Source: Micromonospora sp. WMMD812 (GTDB taxonomy: Bacteria > Actinomycetota > Actinomycetes > Mycobacteriales > Micromonosporaceae). Taken from it: DNA of 64,000 bases. Shown here piece after piece: positions 44,051-53,138 of this stretch. Position 1 is the first letter of the stretch. Each line of letters starts with the position of its first letter. The notes under the pieces are model-generated. The model searched no databases, was not told where the DNA came from, and worked only from the letters and a program-made list of their open reading frames with translations. The stretch is from NCBI RefSeq assembly GCF_027497215.1, contig NZ_CP114904.1:1984001-2048000 (forward strand), given 5' to 3'. The position numbers and the translations under genes were made by a program.

Positions 44051-46356
44051 CCGTTCTCTCCCCGGTAGCTCATCGGATCGGTGATCTGCAGGCGCAGTTC
44101 GCTGACGTGCCCGCGGCCCCGCGCGTCGGTCACCCAGGTGTCCGCCGGCCCCGGCAGCAGCTCGCTGACCACCACCGACACGTCCGGGCCGCTCTTCGCG
44201 GCGGCGTCGACCATCTGGCACAGCGACTGGGCGTGCAGCGGGGCGGTGAGGTCGACGTAGCAGGGCTTGACCTCGGTGCCGACCTTGACGAAGACCCGCT
44301 CCGGCAGATCGAGCCGCTGCCGCCAGCGGCGGACGGCGAGGAAACGCTCGGCGTCACCGGCGAGGCCCGACAGGCCGCTCTCGCCGACCGTGGTCCGCCA
44401 GGTCCGCCGGGCCACCACCAGCCGGTCGATGGTGATCCGGGGCGTGTGCGGGGCCGGCGCGACGAGTTTGAAGCTGTCCAGCAGCAACGAGCCGACCAGG
44501 TTCGCGAAGATCTCCACCAGCGGCCACCGGCCGCCGTCCGGCAGCAGCGCGGTCAACTCGCCGTCCACCGGCTCAACCCGTACCTCGGTGGCCGGGACGA
44601 GCACGTCGACGTCGGCGCCGCGTGCGGTGTCGATGCCGATCTGCCGGTCGGCCGGGCCGGTGAACGCGTACGTCGTGCGGGTGGTGACCCGCGGGAAGCC
44701 CTCCGGGTAGAGCACCCGGACCCGGGCCGGGCCGAGGTCGGCGTCCAGCCCGGCGCGCACCGCCGCCGGGTCGGGGTGGAACGGCGCGAAGACCACGCTC
44801 TCGAACGGTGTGTACGCCGGGTGCAGCTCTCCGAGCACCAGCAGGAACTCGCCCCGGTTGATCGCGGCCACGTCGGGCGCGCTGATCTGCACGTCCGGAC
44901 TGTGGATCCGCGCCGACGGCCACCCGGGCCCGGACGCCGCGAACAGCTCGGCCGCCCGCTCGGCCAGCTCGGCACTGCGCAGCCGCAGCTCCGCCTGGCC
45001 CGCCGCCGTGGTGTCGAGGCCGAACAGCTCCGCCCAGCGGGCGGTGAACTGCCCGCTGGCCGCGGCGAACGGGCCGTCCGGGGTGAGCAGCAGCCCCTGC
45101 GCCAGCGACCAGACGTCGGCGAGCCGGACCGGCCCGTCGCCGCGCAGCTCGGCGTGCAGCTCGTCGAGGAGCCGCCGCAGCGCCGCGCCGATCTCGGCGG
45201 TGAGCCACCGGGCGGCCTGCAGCACGATCGCCAGCGGCTCGGCGAGCGCGTCCAGCACCGCCGCGCCCACGATGACCTCCAGGTCCCGCACGGTCTCCTC
45301 GTAGAGCACCGTGCGGCCGGCGTACATCTGCCCGCTCTGCCGCGTCGCCGGGCGGCCGGTGAGGGCGGTGAACTCGTCGTTCAGCGCGGCGAGCGCGCCA
45401 CCCAGCCGGCCGGGGTCGCCGGCCGCGGCGGCGACCGCGTCGCGGGCCGCGCACAGCCGGTCGAAGCCCGCGGTCACCTCGTCGCGGACCACGGGATCGC
45501 CGATCGCGGCCAGCCGGTCGCGCAGCGTCCGCTCGGCCCGCGGGCTGACCGGCAGGGCCGCGTCCCAGCTCAGCAGCCCGCGCTCCACCAACCGGTCGAG
45601 CAGCAGGTAACCGTCGGCGTCGGTGCGCGGCCCGGAACCACCGTCGGCGCGGGCGCGCTCCACCACCGTCGCCGCCGGGGTCCGCCCGTCGCAGTACGAC
45701 AACAGCCGCGCCTCGGCGGCGGTGAGCTCCAGCGGCGGGTGCAGCGGCCGGCGCAGCTGCCGGCCCGCGACGCTCAGGTGCGGGGGCAGCGCGGGGGCCC
45801 ACCACCGGCGCACCGCCAGGTCCTCCGCGAGCCGGTCGGCGTACGCGATCAGCGCCCACGCCTCGAAGTGGACGTCCCGCCGGGACACCAGCTCCGGACC
45901 GGGCCGCAGTCGGGTCGCCGGGTCGTCCGGGTCGAGACGCACCCAGCACACCGGCCCGAAGAAGCCGATCGTCTCCGCCTTGCCGCAGTAGCGCTGCCAG
46001 TACCGCAGCAGGCCCGACTCGCGCTTGCGTCGGCGCCAGTTGCGCGCCGCCGGGTCGGTCCGCAGCAGCCCGTCCAGGGCGATCAGCATGCCCGGGTTCT
46101 GCCAGGTGACCGCCTCGCGCAGCAGCGGGTCCCGGGCGATCTCGCCGGCCCGGACCGAGGTGTCGAGAAGCGCCGCCTGGAACGCCTTGTCGAACAGGTC
46201 CGCGGTGCCGTCGCCGGCGAGCAGCGCGTCCGCGGCGGCCGCGGCGTCCGGCGCGGCGAACGCGTCGAGCCCGGCCGCCGGAAACCCGGCGGTACGCAGT
46301 ACGGCGTCGCGCCACAGCCACCAGCCGGTGTCGCCGAGCGGGATCCGGTGGCTCAC
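44047..46356 (-). CDS. LanB-type protein (class I lanthipeptide dehydratase N-terminal domain)
   Basis: This 769-residue protein resembles the glutamylation domain (Lant_dehydr_N) of LanB enzymes. It opens IPLGDTGWWLWRDAVLRTAGF and has RYWQRYCGKAETIGFFGP at about 118-135, corresponding to the R...TPFG block of LanB. Late blocks include IHSPDVQISAPD and RLVVARRTWRTTVGE. The elimination domain (Lant_dehydr_C) is absent. LanB N-domains use glutamyl-tRNA to glutamylate Ser/Thr, and related PEARL enzymes use aminoacyl-tRNA to extend peptides. What it does in an NRPS/PKS operon is unknown. It is paralogous to the LanB half of the upstream gene. GTG start; both ends overlap neighbours by four bases. 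Confidence 0.85.
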   Translation of the reverse strand: MSHRIPLGDTGWWLWRDAVLRTAGFPAAGLDAFAAPDAAAAADALLAGDGTADLFDKAFQAALLDTSVRAGEIARDPLLREAVTWQNPGMLIALDGLLRTDPAARNWRRRKRESGLLRYWQRYCGKAETIGFFGPVCWVRLDPDDPATRLRPGPELVSRRDVHFEAWALIAYADRLAEDLAVRRWWAPALPPHLSVAGRQLRRPLHPPLELTAAEARLLSYCDGRTPAATVVERARADGGSGPRTDADGYLLLDRLVERGLLSWDAALPVSPRAERTLRDRLAAIGDPVVRDEVTAGFDRLCAARDAVAAAAGDPGRLGGALAALNDEFTALTGRPATRQSGQMYAGRTVLYEETVRDLEVIVGAAVLDALAEPLAIVLQAARWLTAEIGAALRRLLDELHAELRGDGPVRLADVWSLAQGLLLTPDGPFAAASGQFTARWAELFGLDTTAAGQAELRLRSAELAERAAELFAASGPGWPSARIHSPDVQISAPDVAAINRGEFLLVLGELHPAYTPFESVVFAPFHPDPAAVRAGLDADLGPARVRVLYPEGFPRVTTRTTYAFTGPADRQIGIDTARGADVDVLVPATEVRVEPVDGELTALLPDGGRWPLVEIFANLVGSLLLDSFKLVAPAPHTPRITIDRLVVARRTWRTTVGESGLSGLAGDAERFLAVRRWRQRLDLPERVFVKVGTEVKPCYVDLTAPLHAQSLCQMVDAAAKSGPDVSVVVSELLPGPADTWVTDARGRGHVSELRLQITDPMSYRGENG

Positions 46357-49300
46357 CGGGCCACCTCCGGCTCGTCCGCGTCCACGATGTGCAGCCGCAG
46401 CTCACTGAAGTAGCGCCGCCCCCGGGCGTCGGGCACCCACGCGTCGTCGGGTGTCGGCAGCATCTCGCTGACCACCAGCGAGACACCGTCACCGCCGTCG
46501 ACCCGGGCGGCCCGGACCATGGCGCAGAACATGTTGGCGAAGGCCGGGCTGCTCAGGTCGACGAAGCAGGGCTTGGTCTCGGTGCCGAGCTTCACGTAGA
46601 CCCACTCGGGCAGGCCGAGGCGCTGCCGCCAGCGACGGACGGCGAGGAACCGGTCCCGCTCGCCGGTCACCGCGCCCAGGCCGCACTCCCCGACCGTGGT
46701 GCGCCACGTCTGCCGGGCCACCACCAGCCGGTCGAGCGTGATCCGCGGGGTGTACGGCGCCGCCGCCACCAGCTTGAACCCGTCGACGGCGTGCGCGGCG
46801 AGCAGACCCGCGAAGATCTCGGTCAGCGGCCACCGCTGCCCGTCCGGCGCGGTGACCAGCAGCCGGCCCGCCTCCTGGTCCACCGTCAGCGCGACCGTGG
46901 GCAGCACCCGCTCCGGGTCGGCGCCCGGGGCCGGCAGGAAGGCCAGTTGGCGGTCCGTCGGGCCGATCAGCGCCTCGGCGACGCGGCTGGTGCGCCGCGG
47001 CCAGTCCGTGGGGAAGAGCAGCCGGATCCGCCGTTCGCCGAGATCCTCGGCCAACGCCGCGCGCAGCCGCTCCACGTCCGGGTGCGACGGGGTGAACACC
47101 TGGCAGTCGAAGGACGGCCAGGCGGCGTGCAGTTCGCCGAGGACCACCGTGTAGTCGCCGCGCGCCAGGGCGTCCGCGTCCGCCGCGCAGATCTGCAGAT
47201 CCGGGCTGTGCAGCCGGGAGTTGGTCCACCGCGGCCGGACGGCCGGGAAGACCTCGGCGACCCGGGCGGCGAGGTCGTCCACGCGCAACCGGACCTCGGT
47301 CGTCCCGGCGGGCAGGGCGTCCAGCCCGAACAGCCCGGCCCACCGGCCGGCGAACTCGGTGGCGACCGCGTCCACCGGCCGCTCGCCCCCGCCCCAGAAC
47401 AACCCCTGCGCGAGGAACCACAGGTCGGACAGGGCCACCGGGCCGTCGCCGGCCTCCGCGCGCAGCTCGTCGTAGAGGTCACGGAACACCGCCCCGTACG
47501 CCTCCTCGAGCGCGCCGGCCAGCCACCGGGCGGCCCGGAGCAGCACACCGAGCGGCGCGGCGATCCCGTCGAGCAGCGGCGCGCCGAAGACTACGTCGAG
47601 GTCGCGGCTGGTGTCCTCGTAGCAGAGCGTCCGTCCGGCGTACATCTGGCCCTCGCGGCGGCGGGGAGGCTGGCCGGTCAGTGCGGTGAACGTCTCGTCG
47701 AGCGCGTCGAGGGCGACCAGCAGCCGGTCGGGGTCGCCGGCCGCCGCCGCGACCGCGTCCCGGGCGGCGCGGAGCCGATCGAAGCCCGTCTGCGCGGCGT
47801 CCCGCGCGGTGGGGTCGCCGATCGACTCGATCCGCGCGTTCAGGACCTGTTCGGCGTCGGGGCTCACCGGCAGCGCGGCGTCCCAGGTGATCAGCTCCCG
47901 TTCGACCAGCCGGTCGAGCAGGGCGTAGCCGTCCTCCGGCCGGCGCAGGCCGACCTGCGGGTCGGCGACCAGGTCCCGGGCGGCACGGCGGCCGTCGGTG
48001 GCGGCGAGCAGTGCCGCCTCCACCGGGGAGAGCGGAACCGGCGGCCGGCCCGGCCGCAGCACCGCCCGGTCGGCGAGGCGCAGCTGCGGGGCGAGCCGCG
48101 GGGCCCACCAGGCGCGCACCGCGAGGTCCGCGCCGATCCGATTGGCGTACGCGGCCAGCGCCCACGACTCGAACCACACCCAGCGGCGGCGGGTCAGCGC
48201 CGGCCCGGGGCGGACCTCGGCGGCGCCGGGCCGGGTCGGGTCGATGGTGGCCCAGCAGCTGGGCCCGAAGAACCCGACCGTCTCGTTCTTGCCGCAGTAG
48301 CGCTGCCAGTACTTGAGCAGCGCCCGTTCCCGGTCGCGCCGGCGCACGTTGCGCGGCGCGTCCGGGCCGCCCTTGCGCAGCCCGTCGAGCGCGAGCAGGG
48401 CGTTGCGGTTCTGCCAGGTGACCGCCTCGCGCAGCAGCGGGTCGCCGGCCAGCTCGGTCAGCCGGCGGCCGGTCACGGCGACCGCCTCGGCGAACTCCTT
48501 GTCGAACTGCTCCTCCCCGGTCCCGGTGGCGAGCAGCTCGTCGGCGGCCGCGGCGGCCTGCGGCGCGGCGAGCGCGGTCAGCCCGTCGGCCGGGAAGCCG
48601 GTGGTCCGCAGGATGGCGTCGCGCCAGACCGACCAGCCGGTGTCGCCCAGCGGCACCCGGTGCGCGCCGGCCGGAGTGCCGGCGGTGCGTCCCGCCGCGG
48701 CGGCGCCGGGCGCCGCGCTGTTCGGGCCAGCCGCGCCGTCGGTGCGGTCTGTCGCGGCGGTGCGGGAGGCGACCGGCGGCGGGGCGGCCTTCCTGGCGCG
48801 GGCCAGCTCGGCCTCGCCGGCTAGCGCGGCGGCCAGGTCGGCGCGGATCGTCGCGAGCAACTGCGCCAGGGCGTCGTGCAGGAAGAAGTGCCCGCCGTCG
48901 ATCTCGTGGAGGGTGAAACCGGCGGTGGTGTGCTGCCGCCAGGCCGCGCTGTGCTCGCGGGTCACGGCCCGGTCGTGCCGGCCGGTGAACACCACGATCG
49001 GCACCGGCAGCGGCTCGCCGGGTGCGTAGCGGTAGCTGTCCACCCGGCCGAAGTCGGCGCGCAGCAGCGGCAGCAGCAGCTCCACCAGCTCGGGGTGGTC
49101 GAGGATCTCGGCGGGCAGCCCGCCACCCTCGCCGAGCCGGCGCAGCAGCTCGTCGTCGTCCACCGTGGAGAGCCCGTCGAAGAGGCTGGGCGCGGTGACG
49201 TGCGGGGCGCGGGCTCCGCCGACGTACAGCCGCAGCGGCAGCGGGTACCCCTCCCGGCGCAGCTCACGGACCACCTCGAAGCCGACCCGGCCACCCATGG

Positions 49301-49550
49301 AGTGGCCGTAGAGGGCGTACGGGCCGGTGGCCCGCTCGGCGACGGCCCGCGCGACGTCGGCCACCCGGAACCGGGCGTCCTCGGTGATCCGGTTCTCCCG
49401 ACCGGGCAGTTGCACCGGCAGCACCTCGACGCCCGCGCCGGTGCCGTCCTGCCAGTGGCGGAACGCGCTGGCGCCGGCGCCGGCGTACGGCAGGCAGAAG
49501 AGCTGGACCGGGGCCGGATCGCGGCCTCCGGCGGAGACGAACCAGGTCAC
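46353..49550 (-). CDS. Type II thioesterase fused to a LanB-type domain
   Basis: This 1065-residue fusion starts with a type II thioesterase (1 to about 245): LFCLPYAGAGASAFRHW, nucleophile Ser84 in LYGHSMGG, Asp193 in GRHD and His221 in DGGHFF. An Ala/Pro/Thr-rich linker (about 250-297) leads to a LanB N-terminal-type domain (about 298-1065). That domain has VPLGDTGWSVWRDAILRTTG, KYWQRYCGKNETVGFFGP and LHSPDLQICAADAD. No elimination domain follows. Type II TEs normally unload mis-primed carrier proteins; joining one to a tRNA-dependent-type domain is unusual and implies both act on the same carrier-bound substrate. GTG start overlaps the A-PCP-KS stop as GTGA. Confidence 0.86.
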   Translation of the reverse strand: MTWFVSAGGRDPAPVQLFCLPYAGAGASAFRHWQDGTGAGVEVLPVQLPGRENRITEDARFRVADVARAVAERATGPYALYGHSMGGRVGFEVVRELRREGYPLPLRLYVGGARAPHVTAPSLFDGLSTVDDDELLRRLGEGGGLPAEILDHPELVELLLPLLRADFGRVDSYRYAPGEPLPVPIVVFTGRHDRAVTREHSAAWRQHTTAGFTLHEIDGGHFFLHDALAQLLATIRADLAAALAGEAELARARKAAPPPVASRTAATDRTDGAAGPNSAAPGAAAAGRTAGTPAGAHRVPLGDTGWSVWRDAILRTTGFPADGLTALAAPQAAAAADELLATGTGEEQFDKEFAEAVAVTGRRLTELAGDPLLREAVTWQNRNALLALDGLRKGGPDAPRNVRRRDRERALLKYWQRYCGKNETVGFFGPSCWATIDPTRPGAAEVRPGPALTRRRWVWFESWALAAYANRIGADLAVRAWWAPRLAPQLRLADRAVLRPGRPPVPLSPVEAALLAATDGRRAARDLVADPQVGLRRPEDGYALLDRLVERELITWDAALPVSPDAEQVLNARIESIGDPTARDAAQTGFDRLRAARDAVAAAAGDPDRLLVALDALDETFTALTGQPPRRREGQMYAGRTLCYEDTSRDLDVVFGAPLLDGIAAPLGVLLRAARWLAGALEEAYGAVFRDLYDELRAEAGDGPVALSDLWFLAQGLFWGGGERPVDAVATEFAGRWAGLFGLDALPAGTTEVRLRVDDLAARVAEVFPAVRPRWTNSRLHSPDLQICAADADALARGDYTVVLGELHAAWPSFDCQVFTPSHPDVERLRAALAEDLGERRIRLLFPTDWPRRTSRVAEALIGPTDRQLAFLPAPGADPERVLPTVALTVDQEAGRLLVTAPDGQRWPLTEIFAGLLAAHAVDGFKLVAAAPYTPRITLDRLVVARQTWRTTVGECGLGAVTGERDRFLAVRRWRQRLGLPEWVYVKLGTETKPCFVDLSSPAFANMFCAMVRAARVDGGDGVSLVVSEMLPTPDDAWVPDARGRRYFSELRLHIVDADEPEVAR

Positions 49551-52500
49551 CGTGCGCCTTTCTGCGGGGGGTCGATCCAGTAGCGCTGTCGCTGGAACGG
49601 GTAGGTGGGCAGCCCGGTGCGCCGTACGCCGCCCTCGGGGTGCAGCGCCGTCCAGTCCATGTCCCGGCCGGTCACCCACGCGGCGGCCAGCTCGCGCAGC
49701 TCCGCCGGGTCGCCGGCCACCCGGGCGCCGGTCTCCAACAGGTCGTCGAGGGCGGCGATCGCGTCGGCCAGGTCGGTGGCGACCACCGCGGCCCGGCAGT
49801 CGAACGCCCGCCGGCCGAGCGCGAGCGTGGCGGCGACCTCGTCCAGTGCCGGGGCGGCGCCGGCGAGGTGCTGCCGCAGCCGGGCCAGCGCCTCCCGCAG
49901 CGCCGCCGGGGTGCGTGCGGAGACCGGCAGCAGGTGCGCCGCGGAGCGCGGCCCGTCGATCGGGTCGACCGGCGGCGGCTGTTCGACCACGACGTGCGCG
50001 TTGGTGCCGCCGAGCCCGAAGGAGCTGACCCCGGCGACCCGGCGCGCCGCGTCCGGCCAGTCCCGCGCCTTGGTGGGGACGTAGAACGGGCCGCCGGCAA
50101 GGTCGATCTCCGGGTGCGGCCGGGTGTAGTGCAGGTTGGGCGGGATCACCCCGTGCTGCACGGCGAGCACCGTCTTGATCAGGCTGGCGATCCCGGCACC
50201 CGCGTCCAGGTGCCCGATGTTGGTCTTGACCGAGCCGAGGGCGCAGGTCTCCGCCGGACCGCCCGCGTACACCTCGTGCAGCGCGGCCACCTCGATGGCG
50301 TCGCCGAGCGGGGTGCCGCTGCCGTGCGCCTCGACGAACCGGACCTCGCCCGGGGCCACCTCGGCGGCGGCGAGCGCACCCGCCACCGCGGCCGCCTGGC
50401 CGGCCGGGCCGGGCACCGCGAAGCCGGCGCGGTCCGGGCCGTCGTTGGTGACCGCCCAGCCGGGCAGGATCGCGTAGACGCGGTCGCCGTCGGCCTGCGC
50501 GTCGGCGAGCCGGCGCAGGGCCACTACCCCGACACCGGAGCCGAAGCCGGCGCCGTTGGCCGCCTCGTCGAAGGCGCGGCAGCGGCCGTCCGGGGACGCC
50601 AGCCCGCCCGGGGTGTGCCGGTAGCGGGGCCAGGTCACGTTGACCCCGCCGGCGAGGGCGATGTCGCACTGGTAGTCGGCCAGGCTCTGCGCGGCGACGC
50701 AGACCGCGACCAGCGAGCTGGAGCAGGCGCTCTGCACGGCGACCGCCGGGCCGGTCAGCCCCAGCCGGTACGCCACCTGGCCGGGCAGGTGGTCGGTGAA
50801 CTGCCGGCCGATCAGCCGGGCCTCCCAGTCGTCCGGGTCCACGTCGCCGACCACGGCCGGGTTGTCCATGAGGTGGAACAGGAAGTAGCGGTTCGCGGAG
50901 GTGGCCGAGTAGACCCCCACCAGCCCGGGGAAGCGGGTCGGGTCGTGGCCGGCGTCCTCCAGGGCCTCCCAGGCGGTCTCCAGGAACAGCCGGTGCTGCG
51001 GGTCGGTCCGGGCCGCCTCCGCCGCGCCGAAGGCGAAGAACTCCGCGTCGAAGTCGGCGATCCCGTCGAGGCGGCCGGCGGCCCGGACGTGCCGGGGGTC
51101 GGCGCGCAGCCCCGGCCCGATGCCGAGCGCGGCCAGTTCCGCGTCGGTGTGGTCGTGCACGGCGTCCACCCCGGCGCACAGGTTCCACCAGAACGTCGCC
51201 AGATCCGGTGCGCCGGGGAAGCGGCCGGCCAGACCGACCACGGCGATCTCGTCGCCGGTGTACTCCCGGGCGGCGACGGACGGCGCGGGTGGCGTGGTGA
51301 GCGCCGGCGCCGGGGCCCGGTCGGTGGCGGCCGGGTCGTCGAGCAGCCGGGCCTGCGCAGCCACCGTGGGGTGCTCGAAGAGTCGCAGCATCGGCAGCCG
51401 CACCCCGAACCGTTCGGCGAGGCGCTGCTGGACCTGACCGAGGAGCAGGGACTGGCCGCCCACGTCGAAGAAGCTGTCGGTGCGGCCCACCGCGTCCCGG
51501 CCCAGCACCGCGCACCAGACGTCGTGCACGGCGCGCTCGGTCGCTGTGGCCGGCGCCGCGCCGGGCGGGACCTCGTGGGCCGGGTCGGGCAGCGCCCGCT
51601 CGTCGACCTTGCCGGTGACGGTGAGCGGGAACTCGTCGACCGACACGACGGCGCGGGGCAGCGCGTACTCGGGCAACTGCCGGGCGAGCGCGGCGCGCAG
51701 GCCGGCCGGGTCGAGCGGCCCGCCGGCCGGGCGGACGTACGCCAGCAGCTCGCCGTCGCGGGCGATGGCCCGGACCGCGGCGACGCCCGGCTCGGCGGCG
51801 AGCAGCGACTCGATCTCAGTCAGCTCGACCCGGAAGCCGCGCACCTTGACCTGGCGGTCGAGCCGGCCGAGGCAGCGCAGCTCGCCGGTGGGCAGCCGCT
51901 CACCGAGGTCGCCGGTCCGGTAGGCCGGCACGCCGTCCGGGTCGACGGAGAACCGGTCGCTGTCGCGGTCGAGGTAACCGGGGGCGAGGTGCCGGCTGCG
52001 CACCACGATCTCGCCGGTCTCGGCCAGCCGCAGCTGGTAGCCGGGCAGCGCGGTGCCGATCGGCAGCGGCCCGGTGGCGGACGGGTCGGCGTCGGCCAGC
52101 GGCAGCGCGTGCCGGGCGGCGAACGTCATCTCGGTCGCGCCGTAGCCGTTGACCAGGACGCATCCGGGGGCGAACCGGTCCCGGCCGCGGGCCGCGTCGG
52201 CATGGGTGGCCTGCTCGCCGCCGAGCAGCACCACCCGCACCCGCTCGAGCCGGTCGACGCCGGGGGTGTCCAGGAGGAACCGGTAGACCGTCGGGGTGGA
52301 GTGGTAGACGGTCACGGCGTGCCGGGCGAGCTGCTCGACGGCGTGCGCCAGCCCGTGCCGGCGCAGGTCGACCGGGATGACGGCGGCGCCGGTCAGCAGC
52401 GCCGGGAAGAGGTCGGGGATGGCCGCGTCGAAGCTGAACGAGGCGAGCAGGCTGAGCCGGTCGGCCGGGCCCAGGTCGAGGATGTCGATCTGGTTGCGCA

Positions 52501-53023
52501 CCACGTGCAGCAGGTTGCGCTGGGTCTGGCCGACCGCCTTCGGCACGCCGGTGGAGCCGGAGGTGAACAGCACGTACGCCAGCGCGTCGGGATCGGTGGA
52601 CACGGGGCGCAGCGGGGCGGGGCGCACCTCGTCCACCGGGACGGTGCGCAGGCCCGGCCGGTCGGCGCCGAGCTGCCGGGCCAGGTCCTCGTGTTCGGCT
52701 CCACACAGGACGGCGCGCACCTCGGCGGCGCCGAGCATGTGCCGCAGGCGCCGCCGCGGAAAGGTCGGATCCAGCGGCACGTACGCGCACCCGGCGGCGA
52801 GCGCGCCGAGGATGGCGGCGATGGTGCGGGCCCCGTGCGCGGTCAGCAGCGCGACCCGGTCGCCCGGTCGGACCCCGGCCGCCGCGAGGGCGTTCGCGTA
52901 CCCGCCGGCGAGGCCGGCCAGCTCGGCGTAGCTGAGCTGCTGGGTCTCGCCGAGGACGGCGGCGTGGTCCGGACAGGCGGCGGCGACATCGCCGAAGCGA
53001 TGGATCAGCGTCTCGTTCGCCAT
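49547..53023 (-). CDS. Hybrid NRPS-PKS A-PCP-KS
   Basis: About 1158 residues. The A domain (about 1-490) has FTSGSTGVPKA, NGYGATE (Ala for the usual Pro), YRTGDLG and TGKVDERAL. Specificity residues read as DAPHLGGFAK, which I cannot assign, although the retained Asp implies an alpha-amino acid. A PCP with VGGQSL (near 524) precedes a complete KS (about 600-1020; Cys in QSACSSSL near 766, EAHGSGT, NIGHLDAG). The chain ends in a post-AT-type linker (TGLPTYPFQRQRYW) without an AT or ACP. ATG 53023 lacks a ribosome site but lies one base past the stop of an 18-codon ORF, implying coupled translation. GTG 53044 is an alternative start. Confidence 0.9.
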   Translation of the reverse strand: MANETLIHRFGDVAAACPDHAAVLGETQQLSYAELAGLAGGYANALAAAGVRPGDRVALLTAHGARTIAAILGALAAGCAYVPLDPTFPRRRLRHMLGAAEVRAVLCGAEHEDLARQLGADRPGLRTVPVDEVRPAPLRPVSTDPDALAYVLFTSGSTGVPKAVGQTQRNLLHVVRNQIDILDLGPADRLSLLASFSFDAAIPDLFPALLTGAAVIPVDLRRHGLAHAVEQLARHAVTVYHSTPTVYRFLLDTPGVDRLERVRVVLLGGEQATHADAARGRDRFAPGCVLVNGYGATEMTFAARHALPLADADPSATGPLPIGTALPGYQLRLAETGEIVVRSRHLAPGYLDRDSDRFSVDPDGVPAYRTGDLGERLPTGELRCLGRLDRQVKVRGFRVELTEIESLLAAEPGVAAVRAIARDGELLAYVRPAGGPLDPAGLRAALARQLPEYALPRAVVSVDEFPLTVTGKVDERALPDPAHEVPPGAAPATATERAVHDVWCAVLGRDAVGRTDSFFDVGGQSLLLGQVQQRLAERFGVRLPMLRLFEHPTVAAQARLLDDPAATDRAPAPALTTPPAPSVAAREYTGDEIAVVGLAGRFPGAPDLATFWWNLCAGVDAVHDHTDAELAALGIGPGLRADPRHVRAAGRLDGIADFDAEFFAFGAAEAARTDPQHRLFLETAWEALEDAGHDPTRFPGLVGVYSATSANRYFLFHLMDNPAVVGDVDPDDWEARLIGRQFTDHLPGQVAYRLGLTGPAVAVQSACSSSLVAVCVAAQSLADYQCDIALAGGVNVTWPRYRHTPGGLASPDGRCRAFDEAANGAGFGSGVGVVALRRLADAQADGDRVYAILPGWAVTNDGPDRAGFAVPGPAGQAAAVAGALAAAEVAPGEVRFVEAHGSGTPLGDAIEVAALHEVYAGGPAETCALGSVKTNIGHLDAGAGIASLIKTVLAVQHGVIPPNLHYTRPHPEIDLAGGPFYVPTKARDWPDAARRVAGVSSFGLGGTNAHVVVEQPPPVDPIDGPRSAAHLLPVSARTPAALREALARLRQHLAGAAPALDEVAATLALGRRAFDCRAAVVATDLADAIAALDDLLETGARVAGDPAELRELAAAWVTGRDMDWTALHPEGGVRRTGLPTYPFQRQRYWIDPPQKGAR

Positions 53024-53024
53024 G

Positions 53025-53081
53025 TCAGGAGGCGGGCGCTCCACCCACGATGGAAGCGCAGCATTCGACAGCGGTATTCAT
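53025..53081 (-). CDS. 18-codon ORF leading the biosynthetic operon
   Basis: ATG at 53081, preceded by a seven-G tract four bases upstream (a wobble-type ribosome site), encodes MNTAVECCASIVGGAPAS and ends in TGA one base before the A-PCP-KS ATG (TGA-C-ATG). That NRPS start has no ribosome site of its own, so ribosomes probably reach it by reinitiation from this ORF. About 65% of codons end in G or C, below the local norm, so selection on the peptide itself is uncertain. It could be a Cys-sensing leader, a translational-coupling device, or a substrate for the LanB-type proteins. Confidence 0.5.
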   Translation of the reverse strand: MNTAVECCASIVGGAPAS

Positions 53082-53110
53082 GATCCCCCCCAGGACGTCA
53101 CATTGAGAGC

Positions 53111-53138
53111 AGCATATGGCTCGATGCCTGGGTCCAAA
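53111..53138 (-). promoter_or_regulatory. Candidate promoter of the biosynthetic operon
   Basis: On the minus strand, TTTGGA (53133-53138) and TATGCT (53111-53116) are separated by 16 bases. Transcription would begin near 53104, giving a leader of about 23 bases before the 18-codon ORF. The surrounding 53082-53348 stretch is clearly less GC-rich than its neighbours and contains no gene. Confidence 0.35.

Noticed and set aside
40505..44068. Plus-strand open frame opposite A-PCP-C-PCP, and a similar one at 49640-53083
   Set aside because: Low-complexity antisense sequence without domains or ribosome sites.
53044..53044. GTG as start of A-PCP-KS
   Set aside because: It lies inside the 18-codon ORF, has no ribosome site, and adds only seven non-conserved residues; ATG 53023 with coupled translation is preferred, though not proven.
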